NCBI GenBank assembly: GCA_049664225.1 | Contig: JBATEX010000111.1 | Location: 18,226 to 82,225 of the forward strand | Direction of reading: 5' to 3' | Length of the DNA stretch: 64,000 nucleotides | Source of the DNA: JAUVRX01 sp049664225 | Lineage (GTDB): Bacteria; Acidobacteriota; Thermoanaerobaculia; Multivoradales; JAHEKO01 | In this document: piece after piece, positions 16,571 through 25,351 of the stretch | How positions within the stretch are numbered: position 1 is the first letter of the stretch | Layout: each line of letters begins with the position of its first letter | Program-made: the position numbers and the translations under genes | The notes under the pieces: generated by a model | The model's input: only the letters and a program-made list of their open reading frames with translations | Databases searched by the model: none | What the model was told of the DNA's origin: nothing

Positions 16571-19374
16571 AACCCTTGAAAGAGTTGTTACCCGACGCAA
16601 CCAAGGATCGCTGTCTAGCCCTTGCCCGTGTGGCGATAGCACGTGTGACAGAGGTGATGGGCCTGTTGGTACTCGTCACCCTGATCGGTGGCTGTCGAGG
16701 GACGTCTACAGAAGAGCTTCCTTCGGAAGGGGCCTCGGTCGAGTTCCTGATCCAACAACCCACACAGAGGAAGCTCGATATCGAGAACTTGGCGCTGAGC
16801 CATCCTGTGGCGGCCATGCAGTTCGACGATCCTCGGGAGGCAGATCGCTGGAAGGCCTCTGCCGATGAAGCCACCGTTGTGGAGGCTGGGGCGCTGCGAG
16901 TGATTCCCGATAGTAGCCGTCTGAGGTTGATAGGCCGTGTTGGTTGGAATGTGTCTGAGGTGGACAGGGTACTGATACATCTCGAATCGCGGTCGGGTCT
17001 TCGAGATAGAGCTTCCCGCCTGTTTTGGACCGGCCCCGGAGAGCAGTTTTCTGAGGAGCGCAGCGTGGTTGGCTCGCTCCGAAGGAAAGGCAGTGCGGAG
17101 ATCTCGTTCGAAGTTCGACATCAAGACCTGTGGCCTCGTCGAGTGGAGAAGCTTCGACTTGATCTGGCAACCGAAAGTGGCGAGCCGATCGCGATCAGCC
17201 GGATCGAGGCAGTGAAGTCAGTGCCAAGGCCCGACCTGGCCCCCTATCTAACGGCTGATAACTGGAAGGTCGAGCTGGATCACGATGTCCGGAATGCCGT
17301 GCTAACAGTTTCCGGCAAAGAGATCTCGTGGATGATTTTCCGATCCGGCCCGCTGCGCCTCCGTTTTTCCTACGGCAAGCTGGCGGTCGGTGCCTCTGCC
17401 CTGCGATTCCGGGTTTCACAAGCGGTGCCCGACGGGCCGCGGACCACGCTATTCGAGGAGATCCTCGACAGCTCCAAGAGTGGAGATTCGGATCGGTGGC
17501 ACGAGGCCGAAGTCGAGCTCGAGTCCACCAGGAAAGTCCGGACGATCATCTTCGAATCGGGGCCAGTGGATACTGACACGCTTGATGGCGTTGCGGTGTG
17601 GGCTAATCCAGAGCTGGTGCCGGTTGAGGGGTCCTCTGTCCAGCCGAGCATTGTGCTCATCTCATTAGATACCCTGCGGGCTGACCGCTTGTCGCTCTAC
17701 GGCTATCCTGAAACCACCTCACCCAACCTCAAGAAATGGGCTGAAGAAGATGCAATCGTCTTTCTCAACGCTGTAGCCGCAGCCCCCAGAACGCTGCCGT
17801 CTCATGCCTCTCTCTTTTCGGGGATCGACGCACTCAGACACGGCGCGAACTTCTACAGCCCTATTTCGCAGAGGCTCGATCTTCTTCCGGAGATTCTCCG
17901 CTCGGAGGGCTACAAGACGCTGGCGATCACAGGGGGTGGCGTCATGCATCCAGATTTCGGTTTGGCCCAGGGTTTTGACGAGTACAGCTATTGGCCCGAT
18001 TGGGCCGGTGGGCCGGGCGAGCTGGAAGATGGACTCCGCTTGGCGAATGAGAAGCTCAGCAGAAACTCTAATCGTCCAGTTTTCCTTTTCTTCCACACCT
18101 ATGAGATCCATGATCCTTACGTGCCGAGACCCCCGTACTCGGATCGGTGCTACGAGACCCCAGCGGCGCAGGGGCAGGAGAAGTACATGTTCGGGGCCCG
18201 ACCGTCGAGCCGGTCCGCGGAAGATGGATTTCAACTCCACTACAGGTTCATCAAGTGGGAGCGGGGCACGAGCATCGGCCGTGCTGTGCCCGCGACCGAA
18301 TCGGATTTGCCCCTGATCAACTGTCTCTACGATAGCGGGGTCGCTTTTACCGACAACCGGATAGGGCAGTTCTTGTCGCACCTCCGAAAGGGGCCAGGTG
18401 CCGAACAGAGGATCATCGTTCTCACCTCCGATCATGGCGAGTCGCTCGGAGAACAAGGTCGTGCCAAACATGCCTATCTGTCGGATACGAACTTGATGGT
18501 GCCGCTAGTTTTCAGAATCCCGGGGCTGAGGACGACTCGTCGCAGGATCGAGGATCAGGTCAGTCTCGTGGATGTAGCTCCGACGATTTTGGAGCTTGTT
18601 TCTTCGAGCCGCGCTATCGCAATGGATGGCGAGTCTCTGGTTCCGTTGATTCTCGGCCAGCAGACACCAGAGTCCGAGCGCCGCGCATGGAGCTATGCCG
18701 CCAACGAGAACCGAGGTCTAGGAGTTCGACTCGGCGACCAACTCAAGTACATCTTCAACAACACGGCCTGGGAGCCCGCTCTCGGGAGCGAAGAACTCTA
18801 CGATCTGCGCCGCGACCCGTTCGAGCAGACGAATCTGGAACAATCCAGGAGTGACCTAGCGGAGTATTGGCGCAGTGAGACCGTCGACTACATCAGCTCC
18901 GCCGCCCCTGGGGTCCAGGTTTGGTTTCGGCACCGCGGTTGCGGCACCCTCGAAGGCGAGATCGCCGGACGGGCGGTCGGTGAGACGACGATCAAGGCTG
19001 TCGATATTCCGCCGGGCGGATTGGATTGGTCGAAGCCCAGTACGTTGAAAGTTCACGTTGTCTCCGGCGAGTCCTTCGGTATCGTAGTCGAAGAGGTTCG
19101 AGGAAGTCTGGATATCGAGTTCCGAATTTCAGGTTGCCCCGATACCTCTGAGCAGCCTTTCCACCAGAGACTCGAAATCGAGGACATGAAAGCGTCCTGG
19201 AGCCTGACAAGAAGGGCAGGGGGCTGGCGGGTGTTGGAGGAGGTCGACAATTCAGACGGCACCCTGGTGACGCTGATACCCAATCTTCTCCGACCAGTCT
19301 CACAGCCAGGTGACGATGTGGCCGAAGATCCGGTCGTTCTGGAGCAGCTTCGAGCCCTCGGATACATCAATTGA
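16567..19374 (+). CDS. Large sulfatase-fold lipoprotein with N- and C-terminal beta domains (paralogue 2)
   Basis: A 935-residue protein coupled to the previous gene by an ATGA overlap. It has a signal segment with lipobox LIGGC (Cys43), then about 300 residues of predicted beta-sandwich sequence. The catalytic domain starts with LISLDTLRADRLSLYGY (Asp368). RTLPSHASLFSG places Thr409 and His413 at the nucleophile motif; TSDHGESLGEQG and a shifted HAYLSDTNLMVPLVFR follow. LYDLRRDPFEQTNLE closes the sulfatase C-terminal subdomain. A further beta region of about 180 residues ends VVLEQLRALGYIN, the same tail type as its neighbour. The additional domains may bind glycan. Substrate and reaction are unknown. 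Confidence 0.8.
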   Translation: MKPLKELLPDATKDRCLALARVAIARVTEVMGLLVLVTLIGGCRGTSTEELPSEGASVEFLIQQPTQRKLDIENLALSHPVAAMQFDDPREADRWKASADEATVVEAGALRVIPDSSRLRLIGRVGWNVSEVDRVLIHLESRSGLRDRASRLFWTGPGEQFSEERSVVGSLRRKGSAEISFEVRHQDLWPRRVEKLRLDLATESGEPIAISRIEAVKSVPRPDLAPYLTADNWKVELDHDVRNAVLTVSGKEISWMIFRSGPLRLRFSYGKLAVGASALRFRVSQAVPDGPRTTLFEEILDSSKSGDSDRWHEAEVELESTRKVRTIIFESGPVDTDTLDGVAVWANPELVPVEGSSVQPSIVLISLDTLRADRLSLYGYPETTSPNLKKWAEEDAIVFLNAVAAAPRTLPSHASLFSGIDALRHGANFYSPISQRLDLLPEILRSEGYKTLAITGGGVMHPDFGLAQGFDEYSYWPDWAGGPGELEDGLRLANEKLSRNSNRPVFLFFHTYEIHDPYVPRPPYSDRCYETPAAQGQEKYMFGARPSSRSAEDGFQLHYRFIKWERGTSIGRAVPATESDLPLINCLYDSGVAFTDNRIGQFLSHLRKGPGAEQRIIVLTSDHGESLGEQGRAKHAYLSDTNLMVPLVFRIPGLRTTRRRIEDQVSLVDVAPTILELVSSSRAIAMDGESLVPLILGQQTPESERRAWSYAANENRGLGVRLGDQLKYIFNNTAWEPALGSEELYDLRRDPFEQTNLEQSRSDLAEYWRSETVDYISSAAPGVQVWFRHRGCGTLEGEIAGRAVGETTIKAVDIPPGGLDWSKPSTLKVHVVSGESFGIVVEEVRGSLDIEFRISGCPDTSEQPFHQRLEIEDMKASWSLTRRAGGWRVLEEVDNSDGTLVTLIPNLLRPVSQPGDDVAEDPVVLEQLRALGYIN

Positions 19375-19467
19375 GGGGGAGCTACGTCGCATGTCTGTCC
19401 TGCAGCAGCGGTCGGCCCACCGTCAAGGTGTCCGCTGCGGTCTGTCTTCCCCCGAGAGCCGGTTCCG

Positions 19468-20037
19468 GTGAGTGACAAGGACACCATCCGCGAGCTTCTC
19501 GCCGGCGAACCCGACACCGTCGATGAAGTGCGGAGTTGGATTCAGCTGGCATGTGTCCCCCATAGAAATCAGCTGGGGAATATCCTCGAAGACCTAGAAC
19601 AGCAAGTTCTGCTCGAATTGACAATCACCCTGCGGAAAGGGCGGTTCAAGGGCACGAGCAGCCTGCGGACCTTCGTTCGTGCTTGCAGCCATCACCGTTG
19701 CATCGACGAGATTCGTCGGATGAGTCGGCGCACCTGGGTGGATATCGATGGGATAACTCTTCAGTCGAGCACTCCTTCCATCCTCGAGGAGATAACCTTC
19801 GACGAGGAGGTGGCACTCGCACTGAGAGTCCAGGCGGAGATGTCCGAAGGATGTCGTGAGCTCTGGAATCTTCTGCAGCAAGGGCTGAGCTACCGTGAGA
19901 TGAGTCGCCAGCTCGGTGTTGCCGAGGGGACCTTGCGGGTGCGAGTTCTGCGCTGTCGAAAGCAGGCCCTGGACACCCGGGCCCGACTTGTCGAAGGAAA
20001 TTCAGGTAACAAATCTCCAGAGCCGTCGACTGTGTAG
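19468..20037 (+). CDS. RNA polymerase ECF-type sigma factor
   Basis: A 189-residue sigma-70-family protein starting at GTG. Region 2 is seen in GTSSLRTFVRACSHHRCIDEIRR (split here as GTSSLRTFVRAC and HHRCIDEIRR), the core-binding and -10 recognition helix. Region 4 is SYREMSRQLGVAEGTLRVRV, a helix-turn-helix for the -35 element. Spacing between them is typical of ECF factors, which answer envelope signals. The next gene, 21 bp on, encodes a zinc-finger anti-sigma protein with a membrane segment, the usual partner arrangement. Its position inside the glycan island suggests control of envelope or glycan genes; targets are not identifiable by eye. Confidence 0.88.
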   Translation: MSDKDTIRELLAGEPDTVDEVRSWIQLACVPHRNQLGNILEDLEQQVLLELTITLRKGRFKGTSSLRTFVRACSHHRCIDEIRRMSRRTWVDIDGITLQSSTPSILEEITFDEEVALALRVQAEMSEGCRELWNLLQQGLSYREMSRQLGVAEGTLRVRVLRCRKQALDTRARLVEGNSGNKSPEPSTV

Positions 20038-20058
20038 GGTAGAGACGAGGATTCTTGA

Positions 20059-20712
20059 GTGAAAATTGGCTGTGTACAGTGCGTCGAGCTGCTACCCTGG
20101 CTCTTGAACGAATCGCTTGATGAAGGCGAACGTTCATCCGTGCTTGGCCATCTCCGGAGCTGCTCTGACTGTCAGCGTGAATGGGAGGGAACCCAGCGCG
20201 CGGCCTGGATGTTGGAACAGCACGTGCCGAGTCGAGATCTAGTCGACCATGTACTTGGCATAGAGATGTTGTATTCCTCCCAGATAATCGAGAATCACCT
20301 CGCGGCATGCGATGCCTGCCGAAGAGAGGCCGAGACTATGACTGCAGAAGGTCGAGTCGTTTTGATGAGGCCGAAGGCAGAGCAAGATCATCCGGCGGCA
20401 ACGCGCAGAGCCGCGACACGAGGACACCGGGCGTGGCTCGTGGCCGCCAGCCTGGCCGCTGCCGTTTTGATAGCCCTCCTTTGGAGTTCGCCGCAGACCT
20501 CGAGGCCGGTGCCAGGGCAGCTGTCGGGCGGTGAAGCAAGCGACCTTGCGATGCACGCCGATTCGGTGGAGATAACCGTCGAAGGGTTTGAGCAGGCGGC
20601 TCTTGAAGGTGCGACTCAACCCGACGAGGGGCTGCATGCCGACGGTTTCGACTCGGGGGGTCTTGGCTCGTGGTCCCATATCGAGAAATCAGGGCAAGAC
20701 CCAACTGGATAG
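20059..20712 (+). CDS. Membrane-bound zinc-finger anti-sigma factor with C-terminal GFDSG-WS motif
   Basis: A 217-residue protein, GTG start. Two HxxxCxxC zinc-finger elements appear in the cytoplasmic N-terminal half (HLRSCSDC and HLAACDAC), as in ZAS-type anti-sigma factors, though the second lies unusually far along (about residue 75). A transmembrane helix (AWLVAASLAAAVLIALLW) lies at about residues 126-143. About 70 residues outside the membrane end with GFDSGGLGSWSH. A similar motif (GFEAGDDQDWS) occurs in the small lipoprotein at 29987-30232. It is predicted to hold the upstream sigma factor until a periplasmic signal arrives. Confidence 0.82.
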   Translation: MKIGCVQCVELLPWLLNESLDEGERSSVLGHLRSCSDCQREWEGTQRAAWMLEQHVPSRDLVDHVLGIEMLYSSQIIENHLAACDACRREAETMTAEGRVVLMRPKAEQDHPAATRRAATRGHRAWLVAASLAAAVLIALLWSSPQTSRPVPGQLSGGEASDLAMHADSVEITVEGFEQAALEGATQPDEGLHADGFDSGGLGSWSHIEKSGQDPTG

Positions 20713-20770
20713 AGAACAGCAATCAAGCAACGAGACCGACACGCATTGAACAACGAACGGAGGTTGAAGA

Positions 20771-21475
20771 ATGAAATCACGAATCATCGCAATCACAGCT
20801 GTCATGGTCCTGGTCATCGCCGGCGCGGGACTTGCGGATACCCTAGAAGTGATCGGGGCCGCTGCCATGGAAGGGAGCTTCGGTCTCAGGGTGAATCACG
20901 ACAATACTTCTACCGCTTACGTCCAGGACAACAGTCCCAATGAAGAGAGCATCTACCGCTACGAGTTCCTCTTCAATCCCAACAACATTTCCAATGGGAT
21001 CACTTCGAACTGGCGGCATACGATCTTCTGGGCCCAGAGCGCGAATCCGAGACCCGGGAATGGCATTTGCCCAGACGGTGTCAACGCCAAGGTCTTCGCC
21101 ACTCGTGTGTTCTTGACTCTGCGGCAAGGTGGACAGACATATGGCGTGCGTGCGGTCATGATGGGAAACATCTGCGGTAAGCTCGGAACCCTCAATCTCG
21201 ACATCCCGACGAACTCTCCGAGCAAGATCTGTGGTTACTTTGAGCAAGCCACCACCCCGGCCGGGTTAGGCGAGCATGGTCTTGCAGTGGTCGGCCCCAC
21301 CGACGCTTGCCCAAGCCATGGGTCCGCTGCATACGATACCAACGAGATCAGGAACGCCGAGTTGTCAGTCATTCAGGTGCAAATGGGTAGCCTGGCGGTC
21401 AATACCTTCAACCGAGGCGAAAACGGTGATCTGGATTTCGACCAGTTCGCTTCATTTAGAACTCTCGCTCCGTAG
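20771..21475 (+). CDS. Secreted protein of unknown function
   Basis: A 234-residue protein with a good ribosome-binding site (CGGAGG 10 bp before ATG) and a clear signal peptide (basic MKSR, hydrophobic core, cleavage near GLA-DT at about residue 23). The mature part is polar and beta-rich, with four Cys in short contexts (GICPDG, NICGKL, KICGYF, DACPSH) that could make two disulfides. I recognise no domain. It is the last gene of the sigma / anti-sigma module and is followed by a strong terminator. It could be the regulated output or the sensed ligand of the module; this is inference from order only. Confidence 0.75.
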   Translation: MKSRIIAITAVMVLVIAGAGLADTLEVIGAAAMEGSFGLRVNHDNTSTAYVQDNSPNEESIYRYEFLFNPNNISNGITSNWRHTIFWAQSANPRPGNGICPDGVNAKVFATRVFLTLRQGGQTYGVRAVMMGNICGKLGTLNLDIPTNSPSKICGYFEQATTPAGLGEHGLAVVGPTDACPSHGSAAYDTNEIRNAELSVIQVQMGSLAVNTFNRGENGDLDFDQFASFRTLAP

Positions 21476-21501
21476 CGACGATCTTATAGTTGGATCTCCC
21501 A

Positions 21502-21532
21502 GGGCTCGCGCTCCGCGCGAGCCCTTTTTTTT
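21502..21532 (+). terminator. Intrinsic (Rho-independent) terminator
   Basis: A perfect 9-bp stem, GGGCTCGCG (21502-21510) pairing with CGCGAGCCC (21516-21524), a 5-nt loop and then eight T residues (21525-21532). It lies 26 bp after the stop of the secreted-protein gene and ends the plus-strand run that contains the sulfatase-fold genes and the sigma module. It is the clearest terminator in the window. Confidence 0.93.
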
Positions 21533-21637
21533 CAGCACGGCGCAGCGAGGTCCGTCTGCGGCTCGATCTTTGACAGCTGGCAGTCTCGCTTTGATGGCGG
21601 AAATACGAGGCTGCGAAGGGAGGTATGATCAGGTTCT

Positions 21638-22564
21638 ATGGACCCATCCGAACGTTCGACCAAGGTCGCGAGATTCTGGGATCAGACCACCCAGGAGTCT
21701 TTTGCGCCGACGACCTACTGGCTGGCGAATCCAGTGGTGCACGACCGCTACCAGCGTCGCGCCACAGCTGGCAGGTCGCGACATTGGGTGAACTATTGCA
21801 TAGAAAAGTTCTTGGCTGGCAGGCGACCCGTAAGTCGGATGCTGGATGTCGGTTGTGGTGATGGTCAGCTGGACAGACATTTGCTGCTGCTGAATGCTGC
21901 CGAGCGGCTCGATGCCATCGACATCTCTGCAAAGCGTATCGACGAGGCTTGTAGGATTGCAAACGAACAGGGCCTGAGCAGCATTCAGTACCATGTGCAG
22001 GATGCCGAAGCGGATGCATTTCCCGCCCCACCGTATGATGCGGTCATCATGGATTCGGCACTCCATCACATGGAGGGCCTGGAGGCCTTCCTGGCCAAGA
22101 CCGCAGATTCACTCGAGCCGGACGGATACCTGTTCCTGAATGAATATGTCGGACCGAACCGCTTCGATCTGAGCCAACGCGAAAAGGACCTTGTACGGGC
22201 GTGCTTCACCCTGATTCCGGAGCGTTACCGCAGGTCCTTGCAGCCCGAGGACGAGGGCCGTGTCCTGACGGAGCCCTGGATACCGGATCCCGAGGCGGTA
22301 GCCATGGAAGACCCTTCCGAATCGGTACGGTCTCGAGACATTCCCGCGGCCCTTCTCGGCTCGTTCGAGATCCTCGAATTGCACAAGGCCGGTGGAACGC
22401 TGCTGCATTTCGTGCTGCAGTCCATCGCAGGTCACTTCAGAGAAGAAGATCCCGCTTCGATGGTGGTGCTTCGCCAGCTGTTTGCCATCGAAGAAGGGCT
22501 GATCGAAATAGGCGAACTGGACAGCCACTTCGTATTGGTGGTGGCCAGGCCGAAGCAGGCATGA
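21638..22564 (+). CDS. Class I SAM-dependent methyltransferase
   Basis: A 308-residue protein. Motif I is MLDVGCGDGQLDRHL (about residues 68-82), motif II acidic residue in LDAIDIS, and the post-II region DAEADAFPAPPYDAVIMDSALHHM (here cited as PPYDAVIMDS and ALHHM), matching Methyltransf_11/25-type enzymes. The N-terminus (FWDQTTQESF, DRYQRRATAGRS) resembles small-molecule or sugar methyltransferases from polysaccharide clusters. The C-terminal 120 residues form an extra helical region. Starts after the terminator, so it probably has its own promoter. It may O-methylate the glycan; the acceptor is not known. Confidence 0.83.
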   Translation: MDPSERSTKVARFWDQTTQESFAPTTYWLANPVVHDRYQRRATAGRSRHWVNYCIEKFLAGRRPVSRMLDVGCGDGQLDRHLLLLNAAERLDAIDISAKRIDEACRIANEQGLSSIQYHVQDAEADAFPAPPYDAVIMDSALHHMEGLEAFLAKTADSLEPDGYLFLNEYVGPNRFDLSQREKDLVRACFTLIPERYRRSLQPEDEGRVLTEPWIPDPEAVAMEDPSESVRSRDIPAALLGSFEILELHKAGGTLLHFVLQSIAGHFREEDPASMVVLRQLFAIEEGLIEIGELDSHFVLVVARPKQA

Positions 22565-22604
22565 GTCGCGATTCCAACCCAGGATCCAATCTCGGCACGG
22601 CCAT

Positions 22605-24239
22605 TCATTGCAGGTAGCCGAAGGCCTTCAGGCGCTCTTGAAGTTCCAGATCGAGGTCTCGAGAAGTCTGGAAGGAGTCGAACCGAATTCCTCTGTTCGT
22701 AAGGATCTCGTTGAGCTCGCGAACAACGTGCGGTTGCCTTCGAAAGACGTTCGTCTGAGCCACTGGGTCATCGCGCAGGTCGTAGAGCTCGAACGTTGAG
22801 AGCGGACCCTGGCCTCGAAATCTGAAGGAAAGGCACCTCGCGTCTCCGCTCCTTCCCAGGCTGGCTGGCGAGATACAGCCATCTGCCTCGAGCGTGATTC
22901 GGGCCAGAGGGACTCCTGGCGGCGGCGCGATCTCGATCGTGGTCCAGGCGTCTGGACGTATCTCATGGGATCCATCCTCGACGCCATTGAGCTCGACCCT
23001 CAAGACCCTGGGTTGGTTGTAGCTCGATACCCTGAACCGGATCTCGTCGGATGCCACGTCGAAAGACACGGAGTGGCTGACCCATACGGGCTTTTGGTCG
23101 CTCTGCAGTAAGGAGGTGGCGAGAAACTGAGAGAAGCCGTTCTTGTTGAGGCGGAGGACTGTTCGAGTCGGATTCACGAAGGACTCGGCATAGGCCTGGG
23201 ATTCTTCGGGCTCATGGCCACCCAACAGCAGGTCCACCAAACTCCGACCCGACTGTTGGGGAATCGCGAGACCGGCAATGTCGAGCAGGGTCGGAGCTAT
23301 GTCGATACTCTCTACGAGGGATTGAACTCGCCGCGGTTTGTGGAGCCCCGGGTGTAGGAATATCAAGGGGACTCTCAGCGTCTCCGGGTACACCTGTTGA
23401 TGCACCATCCTGCCGTGTTCTCGAAACTCTTCACCGTGGTCCGAGGTGAGCACGAGCGTTATCTGGTCGCTCAAGCGCAGGCGGGCCAGATCTGAGAAGA
23501 GTTGGCGGAGCATGTCGTCGACGTAGTTGATGGACCCGTCGTAGAGCGACTCGAAGTACTTGGTGGTCCGTGGGGTGATTTGTAGCTCGCCTCGGTTGAC
23601 TGCCACGAGATTGGGCCCGGTTGGTTCGAAAGTGTTCGGGACCGGCCCCTGCCAATACAGACTGGAGTATGGCTCCATGGGTGTGTAGGGATCGTGGACC
23701 GAGTAGGTATGGAGAAAGAGGAAGAAGGGCTCATCGTCTTCGAGGCCTTCGAGAAACTCCAGGCCACGGCCGAAAGTCTCTTCTACATCGCTTTCAACTT
23801 GGCCAGCCCGATCGCTGAAGACCTCGAATCCCCTGGCGAAACCGTAGTCTCCATCGACGTATCCACCCTCCGTGAATCCGCCCGTTCTGAAACCGTTCGC
23901 CTGGAAGATCTCCGGCAGGGTCGGTATCTCAGGAGACAGGACACCATCTGGCGGGTAGACGCCGTGCTCAGCCGGATAGAGACCGGTGAAGATGGACATA
24001 TGGGAGGGGAGCGTTCCCGGAAGCTGGACGAAGGCGTTCTCGAAGAGGACGCCGCGCGCCGCAAGTGTGTCGATAAAGGGGCTGGTCACGCGTGTGTAGC
24101 CGTAACAGCTCAGATGGTCGGCTCGAAGGGTGTCGATCGATATCAGGATGAAGCCCCGGGTCGGTGCGAGAGTCTTCGTCGGCTCTGCTTCGCATCCCAG
24201 GGTCAGAAGGAGAAGAGACCCCGCAAGGGCTTGTCTCAT
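22605..24239 (-). CDS. Sulfatase-fold lipoprotein with Thr nucleophile position (paralogue 3)
   Basis: A 544-residue protein, the close paralogue of the gene at 14828-16570 but on the opposite strand. It has a compact signal peptide with lipobox LTLGC (Cys16), Asp36 in ISIDTLRADH, Thr76 and His80 in GTLPSHMSIFTG, TSDHGEEFREHG, and a beta segment with the same Cys pair (DGCISPASLG, ARCLSF). LYDLRDDPVAQTNV and the terminal ERLKAFGYLQ follow. Long blocks such as FENAFVQLPGTLPSH and FTEGGYVDGDYGF are identical or nearly so in both copies. Predicted to be anchored in the envelope and to act on a phospho- or sulfo-ester; chemistry unproved. Confidence 0.83.
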   Translation of the reverse strand: MRQALAGSLLLLTLGCEAEPTKTLAPTRGFILISIDTLRADHLSCYGYTRVTSPFIDTLAARGVLFENAFVQLPGTLPSHMSIFTGLYPAEHGVYPPDGVLSPEIPTLPEIFQANGFRTGGFTEGGYVDGDYGFARGFEVFSDRAGQVESDVEETFGRGLEFLEGLEDDEPFFLFLHTYSVHDPYTPMEPYSSLYWQGPVPNTFEPTGPNLVAVNRGELQITPRTTKYFESLYDGSINYVDDMLRQLFSDLARLRLSDQITLVLTSDHGEEFREHGRMVHQQVYPETLRVPLIFLHPGLHKPRRVQSLVESIDIAPTLLDIAGLAIPQQSGRSLVDLLLGGHEPEESQAYAESFVNPTRTVLRLNKNGFSQFLATSLLQSDQKPVWVSHSVSFDVASDEIRFRVSSYNQPRVLRVELNGVEDGSHEIRPDAWTTIEIAPPPGVPLARITLEADGCISPASLGRSGDARCLSFRFRGQGPLSTFELYDLRDDPVAQTNVFRRQPHVVRELNEILTNRGIRFDSFQTSRDLDLELQERLKAFGYLQ

Positions 24240-25351
24240 GGCTCGGTGGTCTCAGCCAAGCGCCGGAATAGTCTCCGATAGCTCGCAGCGACCTCGTCCC
24301 AGTTGTAGAGACGGCTCGCTCGCTCGAGACAGGACCGACCCCTCTCGTGGGCGTTTTGAGGGTCGCTCCGCATCGACTCGAGCGCACGAGACAGGGTCTG
24401 GGGCCGGGAGGCTGTGAAGTAGTGTGCGGTTTCGCCTGCCACCTCGCGGTTCTCGGGAGTGTCGTTGACCACGACGCAGTTTCCGTAGCCCATGGCCTCG
24501 ACGAGTGCCGGATGAGTGCCGCCGACCTCGGTGGCGTGAACATAGGCCAGGGCATGGGAAAGCAGCTCTCGATAGCCTCGCCCGTAGATCGGTCCAGGAA
24601 AGAGGATTCGAGGGTCGGCGTTGTCGACGAAACTGCGAATGAAGCGATCGGCGTAGGGAGCGCCTCCCACCATCACCAAAGGAAGATCGCCCTCCACCCG
24701 GCGGTAGGCTTCGGCCACCCGATGAGGGTTGTTTTCGGGCTCGAAACGGCTCACGTAGAGAAAGTACTTTGCCGGTTTCAAACCCAGGCTATCCAGCGTA
24801 TCACCGGGCGCTTCGGGTTTCGGGTCGACGCCATAGGCGATGACGGTCGACTCGCACCCATAGCGCTCCAGATAGTACTCCCGGATGACCTCAGCATCCG
24901 TGATCAGGACGTCCGGCAAAGCCACGGACAGACGCTCCGACAGGGCGTAGGCTGCGCGTCCCAGGAATCCCCATTTGGCTCGCTGCCGCTCGATTCCGTC
25001 GACGTGCAGGGCGACCGGAGTTCCGGTTACTCTCAAGAGAGGCACGAAGATGGCGTTGATGGAGTTGACGACAAGAGCTGCGTCGAAGCGCTGCCGCGAA
25101 GCGTCGAGACAGGAGAGCAGGGTGTGTACGGGAGTATCCAGGTGCTTGCTTCGCAGGGTTGGAAGGACTCTCAGTCGAACCCCTTTGAAGCAGCCCAAAT
25201 CACGGGGCGTGTTGTAACTGCGACAGTAAACCGTGACGTCGAAGCCGAGCCGAACCAGCCTGGTCGACAGCTCCTCCATGAGGGTCTCGTAGCCGCCGTA
25301 GCGGGCTGGAATCCCCCGACTCCCGATGAGGGCCACGCGCAGAGGGCTCAT
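24236..25351 (-). CDS. GT4 family glycosyltransferase (DUF1972/rhamnosyltransferase type)
   Basis: A 371-residue GT-B enzyme. The N-terminus VALIGSRGIPARYGGYETL is the DUF1972 signature found in rhamnosyltransferases of exopolysaccharide clusters. The C-terminal half carries YFLYVSRFEPENNPHRV (donor domain), a GGTHPALVEAMGYG block equivalent to the GT4 E-x7-E motif, and VVVNDTPENREV. The open frame runs upstream through the next gene, but Met at 25351 gives the correct N-terminus and a 4-bp ATGA overlap with the upstream GT2 gene. It also overlaps the start of the lipoprotein gene downstream by 4 bp, so one operon runs from the exporter genes to this point. Confidence 0.87.
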   Translation of the reverse strand: MSPLRVALIGSRGIPARYGGYETLMEELSTRLVRLGFDVTVYCRSYNTPRDLGCFKGVRLRVLPTLRSKHLDTPVHTLLSCLDASRQRFDAALVVNSINAIFVPLLRVTGTPVALHVDGIERQRAKWGFLGRAAYALSERLSVALPDVLITDAEVIREYYLERYGCESTVIAYGVDPKPEAPGDTLDSLGLKPAKYFLYVSRFEPENNPHRVAEAYRRVEGDLPLVMVGGAPYADRFIRSFVDNADPRILFPGPIYGRGYRELLSHALAYVHATEVGGTHPALVEAMGYGNCVVVNDTPENREVAGETAHYFTASRPQTLSRALESMRSDPQNAHERGRSCLERASRLYNWDEVAASYRRLFRRLAETTEP

